DNA of 64,000 bases from Clostridiaceae bacterium (GCA_009911305.1 QXXC01000004.1:1-64000); one strand, 5' to 3'; positions 44,924-54,236 are shown, counted from the first letter of the stretch. Numbers and translations are program-made. Notes: a model not told the origin generated them from the letters alone.

Positions 44924-45089
44924 GGTTACTGTTCACACCCCCGCCGGGCTGTGCCCAGTAACACGCTCCGCGATGCACACAAACCGCATAAAACGCGGTT
45001 TGGCGCCGTTTCTCTCGGGTTTTCTGTGACTTTCGCTGCGCTGCACTCACAAAAAACGCCTCGCATGGACTGGCGTGTGAACAGTAACC
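44924..45089. mobile_element. 166-bp MITE-like element
   Basis: Perfect 15-bp terminal inverted repeats GGTTACTGTTCACAC (44924-44938) and GTGTGAACAGTAACC (45075-45089). No coding capacity. Its right 92 bp recur at 26403-26494 with one mismatch; shorter similar pieces occur near 54154 and 56820. It lies just upstream of the choline-binding-repeat gene. Confidence 0.75.
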
Positions 45090-45126
45090 TGAACTGCTGC
45101 AGTTTTCCCCATCGGGCGAACAGCCC

Positions 45127-45156
45127 TTGCGCATCCGCCCCATTCCATAGTATAAT
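45127..45156 (+). promoter_or_regulatory. Promoter of the small membrane protein gene
   Basis: TTGCGC (45127-45132), 18-bp spacer, TATAAT (45151-45156). Confidence 0.55.
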
Positions 45157-45203
45157 GAAAGAACATGCATACCACCCATCCCACCCGAAAGCGAGGTTTT
45201 TCC

Positions 45204-45398
45204 ATGAAATTCCGAAAACTGGCCGCCGTTGCCGCTGTCTGTCTCTTTCTCTTATACGCCTGCTCCCTCATCTTCGCCCTGATGGACAGTCCCCTGTCCC
45301 AGAACCTTCTGATGGCGTCCGTCTACTGCTCCATCGCCGTTCCCGCAGGACTTTACGCCTTTGTGCTCCTGATCCGCTACCTCAAAAAACGAAAATAA
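45204..45398 (+). CDS. Small two-TM membrane protein
   Basis: A 64-residue protein with TM segments at about 6-25 and 36-57 and a basic C-terminus (RYLKKRK). GCGAGG lies before ATG 45204; an in-frame ATG 13 codons earlier has no ribosome binding site. It has its own promoter. Function unknown. Confidence 0.65.
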   Translation: MKFRKLAAVAAVCLFLLYACSLIFALMDSPLSQNLLMASVYCSIAVPAGLYAFVLLIRYLKKRK

Positions 45399-45435
45399 CC
45401 GGCGCGCCCTTCCTCCCCGTTTTTGTTTCTGCCCC

Positions 45436-46404
45436 TCATAGCTGCTCTGTTTTCCCGTCCTCTGTCGTCTCGCTTATAATATAGCGCGGCCTGCGCTTTG
45501 TCTCCAGATAGATTTTTCCGACATATTCCCCGATGATGCCCACAGCCAGAAGCTGGATCCCGCTGAAAAAGCAAAGGATGCTCACGGTAGACCCCCAGCC
45601 CGGAACGGTATGCCCCAAAAAAACCTGTGTGACGGACCACACCACGCCGACAAAGCTCATGGCCGCCACCAGAAGGCCAAACCCGGTGATAAAACGGATC
45701 GGCCGGATCGACAGGCTGGTGATCCCGTTTATGGCCAGCGCCGCCATCTTTGCCAGCGGGTAATGGCTCTCCCCGGCCAGCCGTTCATGGCGCTCATAGT
45801 AGACGGACGTGCTGCAGAATCCGACCAGCGGAATCATCCCGCGCAGGAAAATATTGACCTCCTCAAACCGCTCCAGCGCCGCCAGCACGCGGCTGCTCAG
45901 CAGACGATAGTCCGCATGGTTGAAAATAACCTCCACCCCCATCCGGTTCAGCAGACGGTAAAACGCCTCGGCTGTAAAGCGCTTAAAAAAGGAATCGGTC
46001 TGCCGGCTGCTGCGCACGCCGTACACCACCTCGCAGCCGTCATGCCACGCCTTCACCATCTCATTCATCGCATTTAAATCATCCTGTCCGTCGCAGTCAA
46101 TGGAAATCGTGATGTCGCAGCGGTCCTTTGCATACATCAGGCCCGCCAGAAGCGAATTCTGATGGCCCCGGTTCCGGCTCTGGGAGATCCCGATCAGGCG
46201 GGGATCCGCCGCGGCCATAGCGCGTATCAGCTCCCAGGTCCGATCCCCGGAACCGTCATTGACAAACAGGATCCGGCTGTCCTCTGCAATCAGCTCTGCC
46301 TCCTCGAGCTCAGACAGCTTATCTGAAAACAGAGGTCCCGTAATCGGAAGCACACTCTCCTCATTATAGCACGGTATCACAATATACAGCGTTGGCTTCT
46401 TCAT
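45436..46404 (-). CDS. Polyprenyl-phosphate glycosyltransferase (GT2, GtrB/DPM1-like)
   Basis: A 322-residue GT2 enzyme. YIVIPCYNEESVLP and SIDCDGQDD mark the GT-A domain, and two C-terminal TM helices (about 235-255 and 270-290) anchor it. The GtrB/DPM1 group transfers glucose or another sugar to undecaprenyl phosphate for use by membrane GT-C enzymes. The multi-TM protein encoded just upstream is a plausible user of the lipid-linked sugar. Confidence 0.9.
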   Translation of the reverse strand: MKKPTLYIVIPCYNEESVLPITGPLFSDKLSELEEAELIAEDSRILFVNDGSGDRTWELIRAMAAADPRLIGISQSRNRGHQNSLLAGLMYAKDRCDITISIDCDGQDDLNAMNEMVKAWHDGCEVVYGVRSSRQTDSFFKRFTAEAFYRLLNRMGVEVIFNHADYRLLSSRVLAALERFEEVNIFLRGMIPLVGFCSTSVYYERHERLAGESHYPLAKMAALAINGITSLSIRPIRFITGFGLLVAAMSFVGVVWSVTQVFLGHTVPGWGSTVSILCFFSGIQLLAVGIIGEYVGKIYLETKRRPRYIISETTEDGKTEQL

Positions 46405-46419
46405 TTTTCCCTCCTGATG

Positions 46420-48222
46420 TCACCGAATCCGCATAAACAGATTAAACGGCTGCCTCTCCCCATTGACATATGCCGGGTGCGCCGGATCCGCAAGCCCGTC
46501 CGTCACCCACGGGAAAATGCTTCGCCCGCTCATACGGTCCATCCGGATGCCCGCAAGCCCCGTCACCCGCACCACATACTCCTCACCTGCCCTGACTTCC
46601 ATCCCCTTAAGCTTCAGGTCAAGCCGCTCATCGGGCCGGATCATGGAGCATCCGATGCGATCCTCATACACGATCTCCCCTGTGCTCTTTGCGATCAGCT
46701 CAAAGCCGAGCGAGCAGAAATTGTTCCGCACATAGTCCGGATTGCTGAAGTAAAAGGAAAGCTCACTGATTTCGCAGTCCCCGTCAAATTCGACGGTCTG
46801 CTCTATCACGCTTCCCGGAAGGAGGTTCCACTCCGACGGCGCTTTTTCATGCGCAAAGGTTGAATAGCGCGTCAGCGGCGCTTTTGCCGTACAGGCATAA
46901 AGCAGCACCGCCAGCACCGCCGCCAGGCATCCCAGCCTGCTCCATAAAACCGTTCTCTCCAGAGGCTCAAAACGCTTTGCAAAGCGCAGCAGAAACGGGC
47001 AGGTAAGAATCAGAAGGATCAGAAGAGATCCGGCCATGCACGTCGAAAACAGGGGCGCATACGTAAGGCCGCCCAGGCGTTCAAACATATAATTCAGGCT
47101 TCCGTATTTCGTCTGATCATATTCCGCAACGGATATAAGTTTCGGCAGCAGCAGCCTTCTCGCCAGATTCGGGTCCGCGAGCGGCGTGCAGACAGACAGC
47201 ACCACCCCCAGATATCCCAGGGAAAATACGATTTCCAGAAGACAGCACACCTTTAAATAACGTCCGCTCATTATGATCGCCAGGATCAAAAACGGAATCA
47301 GGTAGATCACCCAGTAGGAATTAAAATTAATAAAGCATACAAAGCTGCCCCACACGGCAGCCGCACAGAAGACAGGGATCTCATGTCTTTCCTGGTTCTC
47401 TTTATACCCATTATACAGGTAACAGAATACACAGATACCCATATAACAGATAAGAAACGGAATCAGAACCTGCCCCATGAACACACTGCTCTCCATGATC
47501 TGGATCACTGCGTCGCGGCTCTGTGAGCCAAGCGCAAAGTGATACGCCGGATCCGCTCCAAACAGGAGCTTTGAGAGGATGCTTCCTGAAAAGGAAAGCG
47601 CAAGGGCTGCAAAAATACAGGGAATCCGTTTTTCCTTCAAAAGCACCAAAGGCAGGAAGAGGAACACGGCAAACATCTTGCTCGGCATGGCAATCATATA
47701 GCAGAGCAGAAATGCCTTCCCATTTCCCCTGAGATAAAAATAAAAGCCCAGCAGGAGAAGAAACAGGGCAAAGCCGTCCACCTGGCTGATCACAAAGACA
47801 ATCACAAAAAGGGCTGCGCTGCTCAGGAACAAAAACGATCCCAGCGCAGCGAATTTCTTCGGCGTCCCGCCAAGCTCTGCAATCTTGTAAATAAGATACG
47901 CTTTGGCAAAGGTCAGGAGGATCCCCAGCGTCTTGCACCACAAAAGCCCCAGGCTCCAGTCCAGATAATCAATCCCGTGCAGCCGGCTTATCAGGAGCAC
48001 CGGCAGATTCCACAGCCCATACACAATATACACCATGAAATCATAGTTCGCCGCCCAGTACATCCTGGCATGCTCCACGGTGTAGGAATAGAAGCTGCGA
48101 AGCTCCCCGCGGGCAGCAGCCTTTAAAAACAGGATCGAGTTGTCATACGTATCCGTGATATCCGAATACATAAAGATCGCATAAGCGATCAAAAGCATTA
48201 TGCCCAGGCAGAGCCATTCCAT
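46420..48222 (-). CDS. Multi-TM membrane protein, probable GT-C-type surface glycan protein
   Basis: A 600-residue protein with about 11 predicted TM helices over residues 1-450, then an extracytoplasmic beta-rich domain (about 460-590). I do not recognise the exact family; the layout (early Asp-rich loop, YSDITDTYDN near residue 20, helical bundle, outer domain) fits GT-C glycosyltransferases that use polyprenyl-linked sugars. The ATG at 48222 has a weak ribosome binding site. A G9 tract 36-45 bp upstream may place the true start under slippage control. Confidence 0.75.
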   Translation of the reverse strand: MEWLCLGIMLLIAYAIFMYSDITDTYDNSILFLKAAARGELRSFYSYTVEHARMYWAANYDFMVYIVYGLWNLPVLLISRLHGIDYLDWSLGLLWCKTLGILLTFAKAYLIYKIAELGGTPKKFAALGSFLFLSSAALFVIVFVISQVDGFALFLLLLGFYFYLRGNGKAFLLCYMIAMPSKMFAVFLFLPLVLLKEKRIPCIFAALALSFSGSILSKLLFGADPAYHFALGSQSRDAVIQIMESSVFMGQVLIPFLICYMGICVFCYLYNGYKENQERHEIPVFCAAAVWGSFVCFINFNSYWVIYLIPFLILAIIMSGRYLKVCCLLEIVFSLGYLGVVLSVCTPLADPNLARRLLLPKLISVAEYDQTKYGSLNYMFERLGGLTYAPLFSTCMAGSLLILLILTCPFLLRFAKRFEPLERTVLWSRLGCLAAVLAVLLYACTAKAPLTRYSTFAHEKAPSEWNLLPGSVIEQTVEFDGDCEISELSFYFSNPDYVRNNFCSLGFELIAKSTGEIVYEDRIGCSMIRPDERLDLKLKGMEVRAGEEYVVRVTGLAGIRMDRMSGRSIFPWVTDGLADPAHPAYVNGERQPFNLFMRIR

Positions 48223-48258
48223 CCGCTCAGACAGGGCCGGAATGCGTGAGAAGGAATA

Positions 48259-48267
48259 CCCCCCCCC
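48259..48267 (-). repeat. Poly-G tract (G9) upstream of the GT-C-like gene
   Basis: Nine C on the plus strand, so nine G in the message. An upstream ATG at 48293 (MRQGADSG) would read into the 46420-48222 gene if the tract had 7 or 10 G; with 9 it does not. Confidence 0.7.
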
Positions 48268-48321
48268 ACAATCAGACGCCCTGAATCAGCGCCCTGTCTC
48301 ATTGGCTGTTTGCCCGTTTCC

Positions 48322-49224
48322 CTATTTATCACCATTCATATCTCCCTTATACGTAAAACACTTCCCCTCACTCTGCGCAAAGGCAGAATATACAGCCATC
48401 ACAGAAAGGCCTGCCCCATAGATAACCGGCAGTAAGTATCTGGTGTTCGCATTATAGGGGGAGACAATGCAGACCAGTATATTGCACAAAAACGGCGTCA
48501 GCGCCGCTGCATAGCGGTATTTCCCGGCAGCCAGAAGGATCATGGCGCACCACAGGGTTACAAAGACGTAGACGCCATGCCGGAAAAACAGGCCAATCAC
48601 CGGAAGCTCCTTTGCCATGGCCTCTCCCTGCGTCAGAAGCTCTCTGAAGGGCTTTAGCGCCTGCGGATGATAGATGTGGAAGAAACCGTTTCCCCTCTCA
48701 TGAATCACGCTGCTGAAATCCAGATAATCATACCATTCCTTCGCGCCCGGATAGAAAAAGCCGTAGCAGCCGTTTATAGAAGCCTCCGCATAAACGCCGG
48801 GATGCTTCAGAAACTGACAAAACCACGTCTTAAAATAAGCCCTGCGCTCCTTCCACGTCTGCCCGCTGCGGTACGTCTCAAATTTCACCGGATCCGAGGT
48901 GATCGGGTTATACATCTGCGCCAGCCTGTCATACTCAAGAACGCCGTCAATCGCTTCCCTCTCCTCTGTCGTCACCTCATCCGGATAATCCCGGACGTAG
49001 CGCGCTGTCTGCTGATAGAAAAATCCCATCCACTCCCGATCGCTCCCCGGAGAAATCTTTAACGCAGGCAGCAAAAGCCCGCAAAAGCCGATCTGGAACA
49101 GCGCCATCGGCAGCAGAACCGCGGGCAGCAGGCGGCCCCGCTCCTCTCTGTAGCAGAGCGCCAGGGCAGCCGCCGTCAGGGCAGCCACATGGATACCGTG
49201 CTTAATATGGAGCATCTGCATCAA
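48322..49224 (-). CDS. DUF6020-type membrane protein, C-terminal part (out of frame)
   Basis: About 300 residues of a membrane protein with a large extracytoplasmic loop and C-terminal TM helices. It is the continuation of the gene starting at 50060: the frame runs without a stop from the G11 tract (49276-49286) leftwards (KLFGSKGFLALFSVTFLMQM). With 9 or 12 G the two parts form one protein of roughly 575 residues, the usual DUF6020 size. The ATG at 49224 is internal and has no ribosome binding site. Confidence 0.75.
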   Translation of the reverse strand: MMQMLHIKHGIHVAALTAAALALCYREERGRLLPAVLLPMALFQIGFCGLLLPALKISPGSDREWMGFFYQQTARYVRDYPDEVTTEEREAIDGVLEYDRLAQMYNPITSDPVKFETYRSGQTWKERRAYFKTWFCQFLKHPGVYAEASINGCYGFFYPGAKEWYDYLDFSSVIHERGNGFFHIYHPQALKPFRELLTQGEAMAKELPVIGLFFRHGVYVFVTLWCAMILLAAGKYRYAAALTPFLCNILVCIVSPYNANTRYLLPVIYGAGLSVMAVYSAFAQSEGKCFTYKGDMNGDK

Positions 49225-50060
49225 AAATGTGACGGAAAACAGGGCGAGAAAGCCTTTGCTCCCGAAAAGCTTCTGCCCCCCCCCCCGTCAGCCAGACGCA
49301 GCATCAGAATCACACACAGATACACCCACGCCGAATACGACGAGTTTTTAACAATATTGATTCCATAAAGGGGGAAGCAGGGAATCAGAGCGGCCGTCAG
49401 AAAAACAGCCGCGCACACCCGGGCCGGCGTCCCCCGGCGCTTCCTGTCATAAACCGCATATGCAAATACGCCGGTCGTAAAAGCCGCCATGCAGACTGCA
49501 TGGAGAAAAATCCCGAAGTTCTGGCTTCCCGCCCATATTCCAATCCGCAGAAAAAGCCCCTGCATCCACGTATTAAAAACCGGATGATGCCCGTTTATCA
49601 GCACCTTTTCCGACAGCGGCCTGTCAATCAGGGCATAGGAGCCGTTTTCCATATTAAAGGACATTGCAAGCTGATCCGGCACATCGCTGTTCGCAATGCC
49701 CGGATAAAACCCAATCAGATACGGCGCCCAAAACAGCATCAGAAGGCCCCATAAGAAAAAGAAGCGTTTCAGAGACGGCGTATCCGAAGCCGCCGGTTCA
49801 CCGGCTGCGCGCCCTGAAAAAAAGAACCGGCCCGCCTCGCGCAGGAGGACAAAGCAGGGCGCCAGATAGCAGAAAAAGGAGAGAACACTCTGCACCGGGG
49901 CCGAACGCGCCTGCTCCCAACTGTTATCGCGGACAAAGCACGGCCCCAGGACCATAACCAGCGCGAAACAGGCGCTGAGCATGCCGCATCCGATCTGATA
50001 GCGGGTCCAGGCGCAGGTCAGGCCATCCTTTTTCACCTGCATTCTCTCCGTTTCCTCCAT
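49221..50060 (-). CDS. DUF6020-type membrane protein, N-terminal part ending after a poly-G frameshift
   Basis: Membrane segments and the family-like loop YPGIANSDVPDQL, then HHPVFNTWMQGLFLRIG, suggest DUF6020, a family found in surface polysaccharide loci and probably GT-C-like (from memory). After GGGGG (49276-49286) the frame reads RSFSGAKAF and stops at 49221, so this copy encodes a 279-residue truncated form. GGGGG-rich sequence precedes ATG 50060; a second ATG six codons later also has a GGAG. Confidence 0.78.
   Translation of the reverse strand: MEETERMQVKKDGLTCAWTRYQIGCGMLSACFALVMVLGPCFVRDNSWEQARSAPVQSVLSFFCYLAPCFVLLREAGRFFFSGRAAGEPAASDTPSLKRFFFLWGLLMLFWAPYLIGFYPGIANSDVPDQLAMSFNMENGSYALIDRPLSEKVLINGHHPVFNTWMQGLFLRIGIWAGSQNFGIFLHAVCMAAFTTGVFAYAVYDRKRRGTPARVCAAVFLTAALIPCFPLYGINIVKNSSYSAWVYLCVILMLRLADGGGGRSFSGAKAFSPCFPSHF
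49276..49286 (-). repeat. Poly-G tract (G11) inside the DUF6020 gene
   Basis: Eleven C on the plus strand. In the coding sense it is G11 between GCTGAC and CAGAAG. The current length shifts the frame; loss of two or gain of one G restores the full protein. Confidence 0.9.
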
Positions 50061-50081
50061 ACAACACTTCCCCCTTTGTCT

Positions 50082-51359
50082 TTAACCGCGCATAATAATC
50101 TCATCTCGCCCCGGACCGTTGGAAACCATGGTGATCGGTACGCCAAGCTCACGCTCGATTTCCTCAATATACGCCCTGCACGGCTCCGGAAGCTCCTCAT
50201 AGCGCCTGATTCCGCGGATGTCGCACTTCCAGCCCGGCATGGTCTTATACACCGGTTTCGCCTTCTCCAGCTTATGCGTAACCGGGAAATCCTTCACGAT
50301 CCCGCCGTCAATCTCGTACCCCACGCACAGCGTCAGTTCGTCCAGATAGCCGAGCACGTCAAGAACGGTCAGAACGACCTCCGTCGCGCCCTGGATCCGG
50401 CAGCCATAACGGCTGGCCACCGCATCAAACCAGCCCACGCGCCTCGGACGGCCGGTCGTCACGCCGTATTCGCCCTTGTCTCCGCCCCTGCGCCGCAGCT
50501 CCTCCGCCTCGTCCCCGAAAATCTCGCTGACAAACGCGCCGCCGCCCACCGCGCTCGAATACGCCTTCACCACAGCCGTGATCTGCGTAATCTCATACGG
50601 CGGGATACCGGCCCCGATCGCGCCGAAGGCCGCCAGCGTGGAGGAGGATGTCACCATGGGATAAATCCCGTGATCCGGATCCTTAAGCGAGCCTAACTGG
50701 CCCTCGAGCAGAACCTTCTTTCCCGCCTTAAGCGCCTCGTTTAAATAAGCCGACACATCGCACACATACGGCTCAATCATCTCCCTGTAGCCCATCATCG
50801 TCTCAAACAGCTCAGCCGGATCGAGAAGCGGCTTGTGGTATAAATGCGCAAGTATCACATTTTTCATCTCGCAGACGCGTTCCACCTTCTCTTTTAAGAG
50901 CTCCGGCGCAAACAGCTCGCTCACCTGAAAACCGATCTTCGCATATTTATCCGAATAAAAGGGGGCAATTCCCGATTTGGTAGAGCCAAAGGATTTCCCT
51001 CCCAGGCGCTCTTCCTCATACTGATCAAACAGCACATGGTACGGCATCAGAATCTGCGCCCGATCCGACACCAGAATCCGCGGCTTCGGCACGCCTCTTG
51101 ACACAAGCTCCTTCAGCTCATTATTCAGATAAGGAACATTCAGCGCAACACCGTTTCCAATGACGCTCACCGTATGATCGTAAAATACGCCTGACGGCAG
51201 CAGATGGAGCGCAAAGCGTCCATAATTGTTAATAATCGTATGGCCTGCATTGCTTCCCCCCTGGAAGCGGATGATAATATCCGACTCCCTGGCAAGCATG
51301 TCCGTAATCTTTCCCTTGCCCTCGTCTCCCCAGTTCGCCCCTACTATCGCTCTTACCAT
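50082..51359 (-). CDS. purA: Adenylosuccinate synthetase
   Basis: A 425-residue enzyme forming adenylosuccinate from IMP and aspartate with GTP. The N-terminal GANWGDEGKGKITD is the GTP site, RFQGGSNAGHTI the IMP site, and GVTTGRPRRVGW lies in the substrate loop. GGAGGAAAGAGCC precedes the ATG. It follows purC and purB on the same strand. Confidence 0.97.
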   Translation of the reverse strand: MVRAIVGANWGDEGKGKITDMLARESDIIIRFQGGSNAGHTIINNYGRFALHLLPSGVFYDHTVSVIGNGVALNVPYLNNELKELVSRGVPKPRILVSDRAQILMPYHVLFDQYEEERLGGKSFGSTKSGIAPFYSDKYAKIGFQVSELFAPELLKEKVERVCEMKNVILAHLYHKPLLDPAELFETMMGYREMIEPYVCDVSAYLNEALKAGKKVLLEGQLGSLKDPDHGIYPMVTSSSTLAAFGAIGAGIPPYEITQITAVVKAYSSAVGGGAFVSEIFGDEAEELRRRGGDKGEYGVTTGRPRRVGWFDAVASRYGCRIQGATEVVLTVLDVLGYLDELTLCVGYEIDGGIVKDFPVTHKLEKAKPVYKTMPGWKCDIRGIRRYEELPEPCRAYIEEIERELGVPITMVSNGPGRDEIIMRG

Positions 51360-51419
51360 GGCTCTTTCCTCCTTAGGAATTACTCATTTTTGTAAATACC
51401 TCGCTTATCCGCCGCGGCG

Positions 51420-52850
51420 TCACACATGGATCTCCGCTTTCATTCCAAGCTGCGCTTCATTTTCCTTTAAAACCGGGCCGATGACCTCGCGCAGGAACTC
51501 CTCTGTCTGCTCCTTCGCGCGCCCTGTATAGCGCGCCGGATCCATGGTTTCCTGAAGCTCCCTGAGGCTTAAATTAAAGGCCGGATCCGCCGCTATCAGC
51601 TCCAGAAGGTTATTCTCAAGCCCTTTTTCCTTCACATTGCGCCCTGCCTCCATGGAAAGCGTGCGGATCCTCTCATGCAGCTCCTGGCGGTCGCCGCCCG
51701 CCTTAACCGCGTCCATCATGATATTCTCCGTGGCCATAAAGGGAAGCTCGGACATCAGACGTTTTTCGATCACCTTCGGGTAAACCACCAGGCCGTCCAC
51801 CACATTCAGATACAGATCCAGAATGCCGTCCACTGCCAGAAAGCCCTCCGGAACACTTAAGCGCTTGTTGGCAGAGTCATCCAGCGTCCTCTCAAACCAC
51901 TGCGTGGATGCCACCAGCATGGGATTCATCATATTGGACATCACATAATCCGCCAGCGACGCCATCCGCTCGCTGCGCATCGGATTTCTCTTGTACGCCA
52001 TGGCCGAGGAACCAATCTGCGACTTCTCAAACGGCTCCTCCACCTCCTTCAAATGCTGCAACAGACGGATATCATTGGAAAATTTGTGCGCGCTCTGCGC
52101 AATGCCTGCCAGGACGCCCAGCACACGGCTGTCAACCTTGCGCGAATACGTCTGCCCTGACACCGGGTAGCAGCCCTCAAAGCCCATCTTCTCTGCAATG
52201 CGCTGATCCAGCCGCCTGCATTTCTCATGATCCCCGTCAAACAGCTCCAGAAAGCTTGCCTGGGTTCCCGTCGTCCCCTTGGAACCCAGAAGGCGCAGCG
52301 AGCGCAGCACATGGTCCAGATCCTCCAGATCCAGCAAAAGCTCCATCATCCACAGCGCCGCCCGTTTCCCCACGGTCGTCGGCTGCGCCGGCTGGAAATG
52401 CGTAAAGGCCAGCGTCGGCTGCGCCTTATACCGGTCCGCAAAGCCCGCCAGCTCATTAAGCACATTTAAAAGCTTTTTTCTCACCAGCAAAAGAGCCTCT
52501 GACATAATGATCAGATCCGTGTTGTCCCCCACATAGCATGACGTAGCGCCCAGATGGATAATCCCCTTCGCCTTCGGACACTGTACGCCGTACGCGTACA
52601 CATGGGACATCACATCATGCCGTACCTCCTTCTCACGCTCCTTTGCCACCTCGAAATTAATATCATCCTGGTACTCCCGAAGCTCGTCGATCTGCTCCTG
52701 CGTGATCGGAAGCCCCAGCTCCCTCTCTGTCTCTGCCAGGGCAATCCACAGCCGCCTCCAGGTCTTAAATTTCTTTTCCGGAGAAAATATATACTGCATC
52801 TCACGGCTGGCGTAGCGCTCGGAAAGAGGGCTTACATATCTGTCATACAT
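51420..52850 (-). CDS. purB: Adenylosuccinate lyase
   Basis: A 476-residue fumarase-superfamily lyase acting on adenylosuccinate and SAICAR. Family signature SSAMAYKRNPMRSE is near residue 285, and THFQPAQPTT holds a catalytic residue. I start at ATG 52850 (MYDRYVSPLSERY) 5 bp after purC with GAGGTAGAGG upstream; the longer open frame only overlaps purC. Confidence 0.96.
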   Translation of the reverse strand: MYDRYVSPLSERYASREMQYIFSPEKKFKTWRRLWIALAETERELGLPITQEQIDELREYQDDINFEVAKEREKEVRHDVMSHVYAYGVQCPKAKGIIHLGATSCYVGDNTDLIIMSEALLLVRKKLLNVLNELAGFADRYKAQPTLAFTHFQPAQPTTVGKRAALWMMELLLDLEDLDHVLRSLRLLGSKGTTGTQASFLELFDGDHEKCRRLDQRIAEKMGFEGCYPVSGQTYSRKVDSRVLGVLAGIAQSAHKFSNDIRLLQHLKEVEEPFEKSQIGSSAMAYKRNPMRSERMASLADYVMSNMMNPMLVASTQWFERTLDDSANKRLSVPEGFLAVDGILDLYLNVVDGLVVYPKVIEKRLMSELPFMATENIMMDAVKAGGDRQELHERIRTLSMEAGRNVKEKGLENNLLELIAADPAFNLSLRELQETMDPARYTGRAKEQTEEFLREVIGPVLKENEAQLGMKAEIHV

Positions 52851-52855
52851 GGCCT

Positions 52856-53584
52856 CTACCTCGCTTCTTCTTCGCGATCCGCGATGCCAAGGCGTCTGAA
52901 CACCTCCTGATAGGCGTCTTCCACATTGCCCATGTCGCGCCTGAAGCGATCCTTGTCCAGCTTCTCGTGCGTCTCCTTGTCCCACAGACGGCATGTATCC
53001 GGAGAAACCTCGTCCGCCAGGATAATCTGGCCCTTAAAACGTCCGAACTCCAGCTTAAAATCAATCAGGTCAATTCCAAGACTGTCAAAATAGCGGCACA
53101 TTACCTCATTCACCTGAAAGGCATACTTGGTAATCGCCTCAATCTCCTCCTCGGTCGCCAGCTCCAGGGAAAGCGCATAGTATTGATTGATGAACGGATC
53201 GCCCAGATCATCGTTCTTATAGCTGAATTCCAGCGTGGGGCGCTTAAATTTGATTCCCTCTTCCATGCCCATCTTCTTTGCAAAGCTTCCGGCCGAATAA
53301 TTGCGGATAATCACCTCCAGGGGCACGATCTCCACCTTTTTAACCGCCGTCTCGCGGTCGCTTAACTCCTTCACCAGATGCGTCGGCACGCCCTCTGCCT
53401 CAAGAAGTCTGAAAATATGGTTGGTCATGCGGTTATTGATCGCTCCCTTGCCCACGATCGTCCCCTTCTTAATGCCGTTGAACGCCGTCGCGTCATCCTT
53501 GTAGTCTACGATCAGAACATCCGGATCCCCGGTCGTAAAGACCTTTTTTGCTTTGCCTTCATAGAGTAAATCTAATTTCTTCAT
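52856..53584 (-). CDS. purC: SAICAR synthase
   Basis: A 242-residue phosphoribosylaminoimidazole-succinocarboxamide synthase: LYEGKAKKVF at the N-terminus, EVIIRNYSAGSF, and the late IDFKLEFGR with LADEVSPDTCR. It makes the substrate that PurB later cleaves. First gene of purC-purB-purA; its promoter carries an inverted repeat. Confidence 0.97.
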   Translation of the reverse strand: MKKLDLLYEGKAKKVFTTGDPDVLIVDYKDDATAFNGIKKGTIVGKGAINNRMTNHIFRLLEAEGVPTHLVKELSDRETAVKKVEIVPLEVIIRNYSAGSFAKKMGMEEGIKFKRPTLEFSYKNDDLGDPFINQYYALSLELATEEEIEAITKYAFQVNEVMCRYFDSLGIDLIDFKLEFGRFKGQIILADEVSPDTCRLWDKETHEKLDKDRFRRDMGNVEDAYQEVFRRLGIADREEEAR

Positions 53585-53652
53585 ATGTGACCACCTGTCC
53601 TTTTCTGTGTGAGTGTGTTGAAAGGAGGCAAAAATGCCAATTGCCAGTAGAA

Positions 53653-53681
53653 ATTATAATATACTCCTCTGGCAAAATCAA
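53653..53681 (-). promoter_or_regulatory. purC promoter with flanking inverted repeat
   Basis: Minus strand TTGATT (53681-53676), 17-bp spacer, TATAAT (53658-53653). TTGCCAG (53641-53647) and CTGGCAA (53669-53675) bracket the -10. It may be an operator. It is not a Bacillus PurBox. Confidence 0.7.
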
Positions 53682-53738
53682 TAGCGCATTTACTTTTTCG
53701 CGGGTTTTCGCGCCTTAACCGGCTGATTCACGGACGGA

Positions 53739-54059
53739 TTACCGCTTTTTTTGCGTGTCAGATTCCCCCGGATTCGGTAAGCTGCCTGTCCGCTCATGAA
53801 AAAAGCGGATTTCCCCCTCGCGAAGGCGCAGCTCAATCCGGAACACACGGTCCCCCCTGGGGCTGGCAGAAGGCAGCACATATTCCACGGTCTGCTCTTC
53901 CCAGACGGCAAATGCCGCCTCCCCCGCGCCTTTCATCATCATAAGATACGCAGAAACAGCGAAACACAGGCATACGGCGAGCCGCCTTCTCCTCCTGTAT
54001 TTTCTGCGGCGCATTCTCCTTAAATAGCGTCTGATTTCTCTTCGTAACGGCAACTGCAT
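53739..54059 (-). CDS. Small membrane-anchored basic protein
   Basis: About 106 residues. A very basic N-terminus (RRMRRRKYRRRRRL) precedes one TM segment (about 27-45); the rest is soluble. AAAGGAG lies only 2 bases before ATG 54059, so translation may begin at the TTG two codons later. Function unknown; single gene on the same strand as purC. Confidence 0.5.
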   Translation of the reverse strand: MQLPLRREIRRYLRRMRRRKYRRRRRLAVCLCFAVSAYLMMMKGAGEAAFAVWEEQTVEYVLPSASPRGDRVFRIELRLREGEIRFFHERTGSLPNPGESDTQKKR

Positions 54060-54180
54060 CTCTCCTTTGCGGCTGCCTCTCCAAGTTTCGCAAAAGCCCT
54101 TACGCTAACTATAGCCTATGTGAACGCAAATGTAAAGAGCGCCTCTGCCGTTCTCGGGTTTTCTGCGGCGTTCACACGGC

Positions 54181-54223
54181 AAAACAAAAACCCGGATGAA
54201 CCTACAACCTCCGTTCATCCGGG
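54181..54223 (-). terminator. Terminator of the small lipoprotein gene
   Basis: Perfect 11-bp stem CCCGGATGAAC / GTTCATCCGGG, followed on the minus strand by TTTTTGTTTT, 14 bp after the lipoprotein stop. Confidence 0.8.
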
Positions 54224-54236
54224 AATCTGCAATCCA

